Origin: Triops longicaudatus
Lineage: Eukaryota > Arthropoda > Branchiopoda > Notostraca > Triopsidae
NCBI GenBank assembly: GCA_022885665.1
Contig: JAGQDJ010000060.1
Coordinates: 310,001 to 374,000, forward strand
Length of the DNA stretch: 64,000 bases
Direction of reading: 5' to 3'
The translations under genes and the position numbers were made by a program. Shown here in pieces: positions 24,537 through 35,229 of this stretch (position 1 is the first letter of the stretch; every line of letters starts with the position of its first letter). The notes under the pieces were generated by a model, which saw nothing but the letters and a program-made list of their open reading frames with translations, ran no database searches and was not told the DNA's origin.

Positions 24537-26253
24537 ATGGCAGATTCACAGCGTGTTACGTTGAATTTAACGGGTGTTCCTTTGCCGGACGATAGGCAAG
24601 AATTGATCAAAAAGGATTTCAAGGGCTACAAGGAAGGTTTGATGCGAGGAGAACCGGGCAATTTAGTGATGCCAGCCCGGTATTTCGAATACGCCGAAGA
24701 TATTTACAACATCAAAGTACGACCTGACGATATTTGGGTTGTAACGTACCCGAAAGCTGGTAATTATTAATCTAAAGTACAATATGATATAAGTTACGGA
24801 ATATTAGTGGAGAAATTGTGTTCGTTTATTAGGATCACACTGGATGCAAGAGATTTCTTGGTTGGTGGCCAACAATTGCGATTACGAAGGTGCCAAAGTT
24901 GGATTAGATAAAAGAGTCCCTTTCTTCGAGTACGTTCTTAGTTTTCCGTTTTTCGTTTTTTTTATTAGTTAAAATACATATAGTTACCATTTCTGTTAGT
25001 AAAACTATGTAAGCTTATATATTATATCGTGTTGCAACAATATAATCATTTCCGTTATTATTACTATATTACCATTGTTGTTAAATTAACGAAAGTTTTT
25101 TGGTATAAATTTGTTATTTACAACGCACAGTTACATTGAAATAATGAATATAAACATATTTAGCTTCGCAATCTTGGCAAACCCGGCTATGATGAAAGCT
25201 ATTCCTGGCGCTCCGCAAGCACCGGCCGATTTCCGTGAGAATATTAAGAAGTTCGATGAGCGACCTTCGCCTCGTCTTACTATGACACATATTCCCATTC
25301 ATCTGCTGCCACGTAACATTTTGGAAACGTGCAAAGTAAGCACTATTTTCCTTTATCGTCGTTTATCTTCATTGTTTGTCCTCAACTGACTGATAAAACT
25401 GTCCTTTTAGATTATTTATGTTGCAAGAAATCCTAAAGACGTCGCCGTTTCGTTCTATCATCATCACAAGAAGATTCCTGTGCATGGTTATGACAATGAT
25501 TTTGATACCTTCGTTGACTATTTTATTAAAGACGAAGGTAAGCTTGAAGACAGCTTTAATCGTATGCGTTCATGATTATGTATTAAAAAATGTAAAAATT
25601 CTTCGTTTTAGTTATCTATTCGCCATTCTTCGCTCACGTGAAAGAAGCTTGGAATTTGAGAAATAACCCGAATTTGATTTTCATGTTCTTCGAGGAGATG
25701 AAAAAAGTAAATTTGCTTTCAGAAATGGCAGTAGGTGCTTAACAAATCTGTTTTCAAATCAAGGACTTGCCCAAGGAGTTGAAAAAATTGGCAGCTTTCT
25801 TGGAAAAAGAGTACACCGACAGTGAGATTGAAAAATTAGCCAATTATGTGGACTTTGAGAACCAAGTGGGCAACTTGGCTGTAAACCATAACAAAATGTT
25901 CCTCAGGAAAGGTAATTTTTAATAAATTCGATTATCCTTATTTTTTTTTAGTTTTGTCGGTTAATGTTATTTTTTGTTGTTGAAAATGATAGTTGTATAG
26001 CTTTATTTGTGTATTTATTTTGTTTTTGTGCTGTACACATGTGTTGAGGGTCGTATTTTGCTATTTGTGGTTAACGTTATTTTCACGTCGCAATGACTAA
26101 CAAGTGATTTGTTTGTTTCATTAAGGCCAAGTTGGCGATTGGAAGAATCATTTTTCTGCCGAATTGACCGCTCGTATGGATGCGTGGATCAGGGAGAACC
26201 TTGCTGATACAGATTTGAGCTTTATTAGCGAATTCCTAGAAGAGTCGAATTAA
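24537..26253 (+). CDS. Cytosolic sulfotransferase (SULT family), 329 aa, 7 exons
   Basis: Exons are 24537-24759, 24833-24929, 25164-25335, 25411-25537, 25612-25706, 25764-25911 and 26126-26253; every junction is GT-AG and phase-consistent. The enzyme transfers sulfate from PAPS to a small hydroxyl or amine acceptor in the cytosol. Visible family motifs are the 5'-phosphosulfate loop YPKAGSHWMQE (residues 71-81), the probable catalytic histidine in TMTHIPIHLLP (H149), the 3'-phosphate signature RNPKDVAVSFYHH (from R170) and the C-terminal loop RKGQVGDWK (286-294). Length is a little above the usual 285-300, owing to a longer N-terminus. The loop has A-G-S-H where many SULTs have S-G-T-T. The start is the first ATG after a splice acceptor. 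The acceptor substrate cannot be predicted. Exon 3 starts at the TTTAG before CTTCGC; an alternative acceptor upstream is less consistent with phase. Confidence 0.92.
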
Positions 26254-26642
26254 ACACTTCAATTGTACAATACTTGAATATAGCGGACTACAAATTGCAA
26301 TTTTTACTGCCGTCACGCTTGGCAAGAGGGCATCTTGAGCTTTTGCGTGATTCAATGCAATGACTCTCTTCAACAGTGATTTCGTTTTGTGTGTGTGTCA
26401 GAAAATACAGCAGAATTCTTAATTTGGCTTGAAATATGGTTGCCTGTGCATTCCATCAGTTATCCTGTGCATCTACCTATTCTTCCGTCAGTCCATTTTG
26501 AAAGATCGAAAACCGCACCATTTTGAGGCTTGAGCCTCGTTTTGTTTCCACGGTGTTGAGTCAACAGCGTTTTGTGGTGTAATCTACTTTCAGCGTTTTA
26601 TTGTATGATGCGCGTCGTATCGAGTCGAAACATTGCAGTTGC

Positions 26643-26648
26643 AATAAA
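26643..26648 (+). terminator. Poly(A) signal of the sulfotransferase gene
   Basis: AATAAA in GCAATAAAACATACG, about 390 bases after the stop codon. It is the first canonical hexamer downstream. Confidence 0.55.
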
Positions 26649-26749
26649 ACATACGATACTTCCATGTAGTCAGATTTGGGCACGTAATATGAATAGTTGT
26701 ACGTAGGCCCTCAACCCGGATTTTCTTTTTGGGGGGAGGGGGTAGCCTT

Positions 26750-26786
<37 letters not shown>

Positions 26787-27100
26787 TTTGGCTTTTCCCT
26801 ATCTTCCCCATTATAAAGTCAACATTTCGGGTCGTTCCAACCCCACTAACCCCCCTAAATACGGCCTTGGTTGTACGAGAAACTTTTATTTACGTTCCGA
26901 TGTATCTGTGACTCGGTTAAATCAAGCTGAACGTAATCCAATGCTGGACCATAATATAATATCGAAACGTCATGGGCAATTCCTGGAAGATAATTTCTTT
27001 TTTTTTTTCAATTATACGGAACGCTGTTTCTTACTTCCGTATCAGTACCTTGTATTGACTGTATTAATCTACGTGAGGGGACCTGTGTTATCGCTGAACT
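26649..27100. other. Spacer between sulfotransferase and carboxypeptidase genes
   Basis: No gene. A T-homopolymer of about 30 bases lies near 26754-26783 and a shorter one near 26998-27009; frames through these tracts are artefacts of composition. Confidence 0.5.
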
Positions 27101-27109
27101 TTAACTCCA

Positions 27110-27117
27110 TATAAATA
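27110..27117 (+). promoter_or_regulatory. TATA box of the carboxypeptidase gene
   Basis: TATAAATA lies in CCATATAAATATAAAG, about 50 bases upstream of the start codon at 27161, giving a short 5' leader starting near 27140. Confidence 0.6.
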
Positions 27118-27160
27118 TAAAGACACAAACTAATAGCAATAGTAGTGAACGATTGATACC

Positions 27161-29669
27161 ATGCACTGTGTTAGGTGTTTTGCGGCTCTTGTGGCCGCGT
27201 TTGCCTTTGCTGTGGACGCACTTCCTGTTGATTATACAGGGTGAACAGTGCAAACGTTTACGTGCTTCGTAATAGAAAAACTAATATTTTTTCCTTATTT
27301 CTCAGAAGCGCTGTCCTGAGCATAACGCCGAGATCTGACGAACAGTGGCAACTGCTTGATACTTTAACGCAAGAAAAGCATTACGATGTATGGGAATCTC
27401 CCGTAGCGTTAAACGAACCTTATGTCATCCGAACGCAAAATAAACAGGAGGAAGTGGAACTGAGAAACTATTTGGAAGGAATAAGCATTGAGTACTCCGT
27501 TCTAATTGAGAATCTACAAAGGTAAAGATTTCTGTTTAAATTAGAAAAAGCAAAGTACGGTCCCCGTTTTTCTTTCTTTTGCAAAAAAAAAAAGAAAAAG
27601 TGAAACAAGTAAACGAAAAATCGGGAAGAACGAAAATTCTGTTTTATTGCAATTATTTCTATGAAAATGCAGTCTAAGGTGTTTGATATAAGCGATATGA
27701 TTAAGAGATATGTTACATGAGAGCTTAATCTAATCGGGCTTGATATCTTAGGGAGATAGACCAAGTTACGCAACGCATTTTTGAGCGAAGGCAAGTGCAC
27801 AAAGCTGCCGCTGGAGGCTTCGATCTCCACAACTATCACACTTTGGACGAAGTACGCTTCAAGGCCACAGTGGAACAAAGGCTCTTATGACCAATATCAT
27901 GGAAAGATCTATAAAAAAATCAAAATTTTTTCATTCTAGCTTATTGACTATTGATATATAAGAAAATTCTTATTCTTATTAAAATGTAATTATGCATAAA
28001 AACTTTAGTGTTACAAGCTTTTTTGAATAAGTAGAATTTCAAAATTGACAAAATAAATTCGAAAATAAATTTCTGTGTAGCAAATTTAGTATTCAATATT
28101 TTTAGAAAGCTTGGTTTTGTTTTACAGTGCAGTTACGCGTAAGAACTTTACTGTCACAAGTTTTTTGAGAAACCCTAGCAACGTTCACGAAAATTTACTC
28201 GTAACTTTCCATGCTATTTGGCCGTAAGCGCCACCTAACTTTCTTTAATATAACTACACATAAGTTCAAATATAACGTAATTTTTTAGATAGTTTGGTTC
28301 CTGAACGAGCTAGCGGCGAATTACTCAACAGTGACGTACACTGAGATCGGTACCACGTACGAAGGACGGCAGATTCCGTCGGTGGTTATTAGCACCGGCT
28401 CTGCTAAGCCGTTGATTTACTTTGAGTGTACCGTCCATGCTCGCGAATGGCTTGCCACGTCAACTTGCACCTTCATTATCAACGAGGTTTGTTATTTCCC
28501 AATGTTTACGTGTAATTTCTTATTTCTTGTCTTGACGTACCGCCAGGTGGCCACCAAATATGGCGTTGATGCCGAAATCACGCAACTGTTGGATACCTAC
28601 GACTGGCAAATTACTCCTGTAGCGAATCCTGATGGATACGCCTACACTTGGGAAACGGTATGTCAAATACCATTGTTATAAAAAGCAAAAATTTATTATA
28701 TTATTTTTTAGGATCGTATGTGGAGAAAAAATCGCGTACCAACGTACAACGAAACCTGCACGGGCGTGGATATCAATCGTAACTATGATGAACATTTTGG
28801 AGGGCGTGGCAGCAGCAGTAGTGCTTGCAGTAACGAGTACCATGGACCCAATGCGTTCTCCGAATTGGAATCCCAAGCTGCACGAGATCTAATGCTCAAA
28901 AATAAGGATCGGCTTCAAGCGGGTTTCACCATACATACTTATTCCCAATACTGGATGATGCCTTACGCGTATACCATAAATCTTCCACCTGATTATGACG
29001 AAATGGTGTGTTTGGAGTAATTTTAAACACAATAACTATGATCCGTTTTAGAACGTAAATGCTCAGATTCTTTAAATATTTTAATTCGACCTTTTTTTCA
29101 GAAATCAAAGTTTCAAAACTTTTGACATTTTGTGAAAATCAAAAGTTTGTATACACAATTGTATTTTTTATTTCTCAAATTTTCAAAACTTTTGTTTTTC
29201 TGTGTAAGCCAGTTTTATTTTTATATTTTAATTTATTTAGTTTTCTATAATTTTCCTTTTTCCTTTTATGTGTTTTTTTTATTTTGTTTTCTTTATTTTT
29301 TTTTCTTTTTTAGGACCGTGTCATGCAGATAGGAGTAAAGGCCTTGCAAGATACTTTTGGAACGCCGTATAAAAACGGCACGGTTGCAAATACCATCTGT
29401 GAGTATATTTTCCTACCTATCAAGTTGTTGCTTTTTCCTACATTTTTTTATTTTTTATGTATTTAATGTTATTATTTTGAATAGACTATGCATCAGGAGC
29501 TACAGTGGATTGGCTGTACACTGGTGCGGGAGCGCCGTACTCATACACGTTGGAATTACGCAGCACGAGTTCGTTTGTGCTGCCACCTGATCAGATCATG
29601 CCTACGGCTGTTGAAACCTGGAATGGCATTAGGGCAGCGTGCTTGGCTATGAAAGTTAGGCAAATCTAG
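27161..29669 (+). CDS. Secreted zinc carboxypeptidase, M14A carboxypeptidase A-type zymogen, 422 aa, 8 exons
   Basis: Exons are 27161-27240, 27306-27521, 27752-27851, 28289-28486, 28547-28657, 28712-29005, 29314-29398 and 29485-29669, all GT-AG and in phase. The product removes C-terminal residues from peptides, probably in the gut lumen. A signal peptide (FAALVAAFAFAVDA) covers residues 1-21. The activation propeptide follows to about residue 112, where RRQVHK offers a tryptic cleavage site. The catalytic domain keeps zinc ligands H182 and E185 (HAREW) and H310 (FTIHTYSQ), substrate-binding R258 in GVDINRNYDEHF, Y362 (equivalent to Tyr248) and catalytic E385 in YTLELR. The specificity pocket position equivalent to bovine 255 is V369 (ASGATVDW). 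A hydrophobic residue there means A-type rather than B-type preference. Size matches the family. Start: first ATG after the TATA box. Confidence 0.93.
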
Positions 29670-30780
29670 CGTCATCGGTTGTTTGTCTCATACGTTGCTT
29701 TAACACTGCTTTCGGGGTCGTCAAGGAAAGTCGATCTCCACGAGTTGATTGATGTCATAACGAAAAAAGTGAATCTGTCATACGCAAAGTTACACAAATA
29801 CAGTTAAATGTACTGCGAACAACTTTTATTTCTTCCCATAGCAAAATAATGCTACAAAAAGTATCCTTTTATAAAGAACTGTCATCAGTACGCTTGTTGT
29901 GTAGCAGTTCATTATTAATATTTTTTAAATGTTAAAATTTTGGTAATTTCGATACATTTCTAAGTTTTCTGACAAGAATTTTGTTAGTAGAACTGATGCA
30001 CAAGATTTTTTTAATAATACCGCACCTTTTACAGTGTACGAGTGCAAAACAAAATTTTGAACTTGAGCGGCTTTTTGTATCGAAAGCAAGAAATAAAAAG
30101 TAAAAAAAAAAAAATAAATAAAAGAAAAATAATAAGTAAAACAGCTGAGGGAAATTCAAAAGCAGTTCATAAGCTATGACACTCTTTTTCAGGAGTCTTT
30201 ACTGACTCAGTTACTGCAAATTTTAAACACTTCGTTTTACTCATGGAAATGTGCAAAAAGTTGTCCTTTATATAGACCCTAATCAATGGCCAACAGTTCC
30301 CATGACTACAATTCGTCATACGAACTCTGAAGCTAAGTACTTCTTAAGTACGATGCGAAACTCCAAGACCAATCCTCTAAACAGTTTTTCCTTGTCGAGC
30401 TATTTCTTACATTTATGGATTCATAAAAAATTCTGACAATCCCGTTATGAATCAAGTCAAATCTAGTTTTCCTTACAAAGATTTCTTTTTTTTTTAGAAA
30501 ATTCGTAGGTCTGGCGTCAAGCTGTGAAAAGACTTGGAAAATGGCGCACAAACTCGACTTAATTGTACAACCCTCCAGCGGCGTCGGAAGCACTTCAGGA
30601 TTGGTATGGCAAAGGCAAAAGGTGAAGGGGAGAGTCGGGTGCTTTGACACACTTTTTACTCAAACGTTTTTCCTTACAAAAGTTATAAACAAATATAAAT
30701 TATTCCAACGTTATTCTGTACTGAGCTCTTTCCGGTACTTGTGCTAATTTTTCCCCACTCCTCGAGAAAACCGTTTAATT
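29670..30780. other. Gene-free stretch after the carboxypeptidase
   Basis: No further exon recognised. Part of the beginning is carboxypeptidase 3' UTR, but no AATAAA hexamer was seen close to the stop. The A-rich tract near 30098-30145 explains the frames there. Confidence 0.4.
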
Positions 30781-30789
30781 GTAAAAAAA

Positions 30790-31195
30790 AAGTTTTCCCA
30801 GAAGTCGTCTGTGTGTCATAATACCCGAACTTGGAGGGTACTATGACACACCTCGGGTGAGCTACGACACAGAAATAAACCTTGTTACTTTCAGACGTTT
30901 ATTGATGTATTATAACACAGAACACTATAATTATGTAAAGATAAAAAAACCTGGCTGCTAAATGGGGGACACTGGGTTATATTTTGACACTGGATTATGT
31001 TTTTAAAGTTAAAGCTCCGAATTTTTATGCGTCACTCGAAGAAGATGCGCCGTTGAACAAGGTTTTCTTTGCACGAGAAGACTTATTTCCTTTCAGCCGA
31101 GGAGCTGCAGCCATTTTCTTACCACTTTTCTGTTCTAATTCAGCTAGCAGTTGTTTTCTTTCTGGAGTTTCCGTTATAACTCTGCTCTTGGCTCG
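30790..31195 (-). mobile_element. Terminal piece of a pogo-like (CENP-B/DDE_1) DNA transposon
   Basis: On the minus strand an open reading ends at a TAA at 31025-31027 and starts near 31195. It contains KSRVITETPERKQLLAELEQ and KKMAAAPRLKG, resembling the C-terminal tail of DDE_1/CENP-B-like transposases (the TxTPxKxxLE motif). Beyond the stop, 30790-30960 contains four related words: TGTGTCATAATACCC near 30810, its inverse GGGTACTATGACACA near 30836, GGTGAGCTACGACACA, and GATGTATTATAACACA. These could be subterminal transposase sites. The upstream part of the transposase is missing. The family call is tentative. Confidence 0.4.
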
Positions 31196-31370
31196 CTCCC
31201 TATTCTACTATATGCATTCTTTGAACTAGTATTTCTTGACACATGCCAAGAAATCTATGTATCCTACGCTGAGAACATGTGTTTGTTGCTAACCGATTTA
31301 AATTTGTACTTATTTATGCGAACCTTTTTTCGGAATTAACAAAGCCGAAACAGAGGAGTATATTCAAGAA

Positions 31371-31573
31371 TTAAACTGGAGCAAACGCGTTTCGACGCTT
31401 GCTATCTCCACTGATGATGAACTCATTCACAATTTCATTTAATTTAATGCGATCCAATAAATCGCCATACATGGCGAGAATAAGAAGATTGTTCATCCGC
31501 TCCTGGGACATTGTTGGCGATGCTGGCCTGCATCCACTGCTAGCCGTATTATTTGTGTGAAAGCGTAAAAATT
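31371..31573 (-). pseudogene. C-terminal fragment of a hAT/ZMYM-type transposase
   Basis: The minus strand encodes, ending at TAA 31371-31373, a segment with SSGCRPASPTMSQERMN, NLLILAMYGDLLDRI and KLNEIVNEFI, then a basic tail. The SQERMNxLLxL...L..IxxNEIVNEF pattern is the hAT-family dimerisation (C-terminal) region. No catalytic part is present, so it is a truncated relic. The first 102 bases of this fragment are duplicated next to an N (see the next entry). Confidence 0.6.
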
Positions 31574-31676
31574 NTGGCGAGAATAAGAAGATTGTTCATC
31601 CGCTCCTGGGACATTGTTGGCGATGCTGGCCTGCATCCACTGCTAGCCGTATTATTTGTGTGAAAGCGTAAAAATT
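31472..31676. repeat. Identical 102-bp direct duplication separated by a single N
   Basis: Positions 31472-31573 and 31575-31676 appear identical, with one undetermined base (N) at 31574 between them. This is the only N noticed in the window. An exact duplication abutting a gap character is the classic trace of two contig ends that overlap but were joined without merging, so the second copy is probably an assembly artefact. Confidence 0.85.
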
Positions 31677-32039
31677 ATGAATCCACGGACTAAAAAAGAA
31701 ACCACTGTAACCTTATTAAGTGTCAGAGTCTGGGTCTGTGCTCAACTCATAAAAGACAAGAAACCAACAAAGAATGCTTATTTTAGCGGGTTTTCTATTG
31801 GCCCACTTGATCATTGTTGCAATAGCAAATACAGAGAAATGGAACAACGTCAATGCAACATTTTGTAACAAATATTTTTTAAAAAATATTTTTGGTTACT
31901 TTCATTTTAGGCTTTATTACTTTTATTTTTAAATAAACGTGATAAACTTTTACTTTAAATAAAACAAAAATTCGTGGCTGATACCAATAGAAAAATAAGA
32001 AAAGCAAAAAAAAAGTATATGATTTTTTCACACTACTTT

Positions 32040-32280
32040 CCAGATACAACATGTGCAAGAAATACAAGACGATGGACGAAAAAGCGAAAGCCCGTAAGAA
32101 TTTCGACGTTAACCATAAACTCATTATGGAACATAACGCCAACAGGCAACTGCACAGTCGAGCTCCAAAGAACCCGATGCACGTTCAAATCCGTCAACCT
32201 TCAGCGCTTGGTCAAATCAAGCTTAGGAGAAGTCAATCTAAACTCCTCAGTCGACGTTCGTCAACCCAGCACGTGTTAAA
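32040..32280 (+). pseudogene. Possible cathepsin propeptide (I29-like) exon remnant
   Basis: After a good acceptor (CACACTACTTTCCAG, ending 32042) an open frame reads CKKYKTMDEKAKARKN, FDVNHKLIMEHNAN and then unrecognisable text. The spacing KY....E...R..F..N..LI..HN matches the inhibitor I29 propeptide of cathepsin L-like proteases. No protease domain follows; the frame runs into the AAT repeat. If the match is real this is an isolated, decayed exon. Confidence 0.3.
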
Positions 32281-32682
<402 letters not shown>

Positions 32683-32774
32683 TGGTAAAAATAATGACCC
32701 CGTGCAAAGTGGTGTCCTGATCGCGTGAAGCGGGGTCGAATACGCGTTGAACGGGGGAAAAAGATCCAGAATCC

Positions 32775-32965
32775 TAGATCCAGATAAAGAAAGTTACCCA
32801 AGATGCCAGCGTTACCACAAGCCGAGATGTAGCAATCTTCAATACCAGCCATTTGCAACAACTTCTTGGGTATGGGGGCAGACACAATGCTAGTGCCGCG
32901 AGGAGCCGGGATGAGACGCACCAAGACTGAACCGCAATTGCTGATCACCTTGCATGTGCAAGCTG
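32775..32965 (-). pseudogene. Ribosomal protein S2 (uS5) processed pseudogene fragment
   Basis: The minus strand reads CKVISNCGSVLVRLIPAPRG, TSIVSAPIPKKLLQMAGIED and CYISACGNAGILGNF, which closely matches the C-terminal half of animal RPS2. It stops matching after LGNF, where the frame runs into unrelated text. The 5' and 3' parts of the gene are absent and no intron is seen. Substitutions such as the Cys in SACG, where Arg is expected, fit a decaying copy. Confidence 0.85.
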
Positions 32966-33093
32966 TGAGCTAGAGCGCTCCATCTCTAACTAAGCTAATA
33001 GTGATAATATAGTGATAATAATGATAATAGTAATGAAGTTAGTAATTAATAAGAAAAGTTAATAAAAGAAAGAAATTTTTGACACTAGAACCA

Positions 33094-33328
33094 TAAGAAT
33101 CGGACTAGCTGTTTTGGAGCTATGGTCCGCAAGAGTGCCTCAGGTTATTCCCCAGGAGCGCTCCAGCTCTAGCTAAAGAAAGAAAGCAAGCAAGCAAGAA
33201 AGAAAGAAAGTTTTTCTTTCTTTCTTGCCTGCTTTCACAAGAAAGAATTTAAAGCTAGAGCGGTCCTAGCGAATGTGGGGAACTCTTGCGGATCACAGCT
33301 CCAAAACAGCTAGTCCGATATTTACGAT
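33094..33328. repeat. Large imperfect palindrome (foldback element)
   Basis: The left arm starts near 33094 and contains ATCGGACTAGCTGTTTTGG, then AGCTATGGTCCGCAAGAG, a GAGCG..CTAGCT stretch and GAAAGAAAG repeats. The right arm, ending near 33328, is its inverse with several mismatches. The centre is near 33200-33215 (GAAAGAAAGTTTTTCTTTC). Arms of over 100 bp facing each other suggest a miniature foldback transposon. An A-run follows at about 33340-33361. A piece of the inner arm (GCTAGAGCGCTCC) also occurs near 32970. Confidence 0.7.
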
Positions 33329-33361
33329 TTTGGTACATAAAAAAAAAAAAAAAAAAAAAAA

Positions 33362-35229
33362 ATCTGTGTGTGGTTCGAAGACTTTTTTTTTCAAAGTTTG
33401 CCAAACTAAGCATAAATTTGCTCATTTTTACTGAAACGAAAAATTGAAAACAATTCCTTCGTCACCACACGCTAGATTTTTGGGAGAGTTTCTGACGCTA
33501 AATGTGTAACATTTGGACAAGCTTTTTGGCAGTTATGCTCTGCAAAGTTTTTGTAAACAGACCAAGAGGTGTTAGCAAAACTAATGAAGTTTGGGAAGCT
33601 AAGAACCCTATTGTTCTTTCCAGCAGATAAAAGTTTATGAAAGTTGATAAAAAAAGTGGAAGAAAACAAATAATTTTACTCAAATAATTGCAAAATAGAA
33701 TAAACCAGTATTCGTGTTGGTTTGTGAAAGAATTTCACGCTTTACAAGAGCTATTGAAGACAACAGAAGAGTCGTCTAGTGACTTTCAACTCGCGTGCGA
33801 AATTTTGGCCGATTGAAATCTCTCCCATTAAATGGTGAATTTTTCTCGTACAATGGCAAAATATTTCTCATAAAATAGTGAAATCTTCTTGCAAAATTAT
33901 TAAACTTCTTTCGTACTGGTAGTTTTTAATGACTTTTATAAAGAATTTCCGAAAATTTCGCGAAAATTGCGGGACCCTGGATGCTGTTTTTCTTTCATTA
34001 ATCGGGGACAATTTTTTATAGTGTAGAATACATAACTCCCTCACTTTAATTTTTTTAATCCTTATTATTATTATTATATTCAGTGATTGGAGTGCGAACG
34101 AAGTAGTCGAACTGACCCAAAGTCTTTGAAAGTGGACGTTTTACTTCACTGCAGAGGTAATTCATATTTGCTGCAGTTCCAGCGCTGTAAAAAAGCCGAA
34201 GATTTACCCAATTGTTAAAAGCGACGGTCAAAGTTTGTGCATTTCACTAATCCTTTGTTTCAACCTTCAACAAACAGGATTAGTAGTACAATTTACGTTG
34301 AATTCGTTGCCAATTATTTAAAATATTCTTTCATTGAGTGCGAGATGCGAATTCCTTTTCGTTAGGTTTTGATTTGAATTTCAGATACATTAGTAACTAC
34401 TTGTTACATCTGAGTAAATGGATGCCAAGAGACTTGAAACAAATTTCTTTTCGTTTTTGCTTTCATTGTTCATGCCAAAAAAGTACCAAACAAATAATAA
34501 AGCCTTAAGACATTGGACAGCATGGTGGAAAAGCAGAGTTGTAAGTGGAGCGTGCTACGGTTGTAGAAGTACTATTTTCAAACGCAAAATGTTACCGTGA
34601 CAATGGGCTATATTCACGCAGTGTATTTTACTTACTTCATAACAATCCACACCTGTTTACTGTGCTTCGTTACTAAATTCTGTTTATTTGTCTTTTGTTT
34701 GTGGCGACTCTCCTTCCGTCCGATACATTCATTTAAAAAAAGATAGCCGCACAGCGTTGCCATATTTGCGACTTTGTTGACCAGGAGTAATAGCGAAGTA
34801 TGATAACGCTGTAAGAGCGCCAAAATCTATAGTCAGAATGACATACACAGGTCACTTAAAGTGAAATAAAGGCACAATGTGATCAAGATGGCGACAAAAG
34901 TGAAAAATACATATTTTTTATGGATATAAGGAATTTTTACAGGAATGCTTGGTGTGACTAGAAGTTTCGCAAACATCATTTACTGGAAAACAATGCTTAG
35001 TACTTAAGCTCCTCGCTTACGGAAAGGCAGTGGCTTCCAAGTGACGCTATTTTTTAGTCCAAGACAGCGACGATGGAAAACGTTTGTGAAGTGAACAGAA
35101 ATTTTATGTATAGAATCTTTAAAACGAACAGTTGCATACACGTTCTTTACCATATACTTCACAGACGAAGCTTTGTTTTTTTTTTCTTTATGCACAAAAA
35201 CGAGCCAGTTGATTTTACAAGAGACAAAG
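33362..35229. other. Gene-free stretch downstream of TMUB
   Basis: No exon recognised. The part nearest 35229 is the TMUB 3' UTR (minus strand). The rest is AT-rich and unremarkable. Confidence 0.4.
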
